From Beroe ovata (lineage: Eukaryota; Ctenophora; Nuda; Beroida; Beroidae), in the NCBI GenBank assembly GCA_946803715.1, contig CAMPET010000098.1, positions 73,556-120,406 on the forward strand: a stretch of 46,851 nt of DNA, in the 5' to 3' direction. The stretch's first letter is position 1. Every line of letters begins with the position of its first letter. The translations under genes were made by a program, and so were the position numbers. This document shows, one piece after another, positions 46,681 to 46,851 of this stretch. The notes below the pieces were generated by a model. The model saw only the letters and a list, made by a program, of their open reading frames with translations. It was not told where the DNA came from and ran no database searches.

Positions 46681-46851
46681 CTATGCACAGGAGGGGTGAG
46701 GAGGGAATGTTATCGGTGTAGGATGGTCGATAGAGGGCGGGAAGCATGGAGCGAGCCGTGCAATGACCGCGTCCCGTATGAGAATATCTTACAATCAAAA
46801 ATTTTACCACTCAATTAGGATGAAAATGTTTCCAATTTTACAAGCAACTTC

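Overview
The window is from an animal nuclear genome. The genes are split by many short GT..AG introns, and their products are metazoan-type: an afadin-like scaffold, a GRK2/3-type receptor kinase, a dihydroceramide desaturase and RAD51. Gene density is high, intergenic DNA is short, microsatellites are common, and there is a J1-crystallin/selenoprotein-J-like gene. Together these fit an early-branching invertebrate, with a sponge as my best guess. That placement is inference; no rRNA or mitochondrial marker is present. The sequence is a draft scaffold with two N runs (12920-13169 and 23753-23855) and five single n characters. At least two of the single n's join near-identical duplicated flanks, which looks like unmerged haplotypes.

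Layout from left to right. 1946-6798 (-) is an afadin-like gene with two RA domains, FHA, a 446-codon Arg/Asp-rich exon and the start of the next region; its C-terminus lies off the left edge. It is head-to-head, across a CpG-rich spacer holding a duplicated segment, with an intronless ADP-ribosylglycohydrolase/J1-crystallin-like gene at 8500-9549 (+). 10590-12060 and 13170-13390 hold a tandem satellite of about 150 bp, interrupted by unrelated DNA and an N gap. 13934-15219 is a near-identical duplication of the RAD51 promoter and first coding exon. The RAD51 gene itself is 15162-16904 (+). A convergent minus-strand ORF of unknown identity ends at 17333. 19254-23171 (+) is a three-finger C2H2 protein. 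24821-28548 (-) is an SLC35B3-like PAPS transporter with a same-strand two-exon gene (26152-27169) nested in one intron. 29576-31138 (+) is a membrane-anchored flavin monooxygenase-like protein. 32749-35820 (-) is a bacterial-type zinc alcohol dehydrogenase with a probable mitochondrial presequence. 37585-39153 (+) is a DEGS-type sphingolipid desaturase. 40627 to beyond 46680 (-) is a GRK2/3 kinase whose N-terminal half lies off the right edge.

The genes do not form a pathway; this is an ordinary gene-dense animal locus. Exon models below were built by eye from splice consensus, reading phase and family similarity. Phases close across every modelled junction, which is the main support for them. 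The points most worth following are the Arg/Asp-rich insertion in afadin, the Cys-Asn-Cys replacement in the glycohydrolase-like protein, the mitochondrial form of a bacterial-type dehydrogenase, an inverted satellite monomer in the RAD51 promoter, two perfect DNA hairpins, and the nested gene. I did not find a clearly novel multi-gene system.
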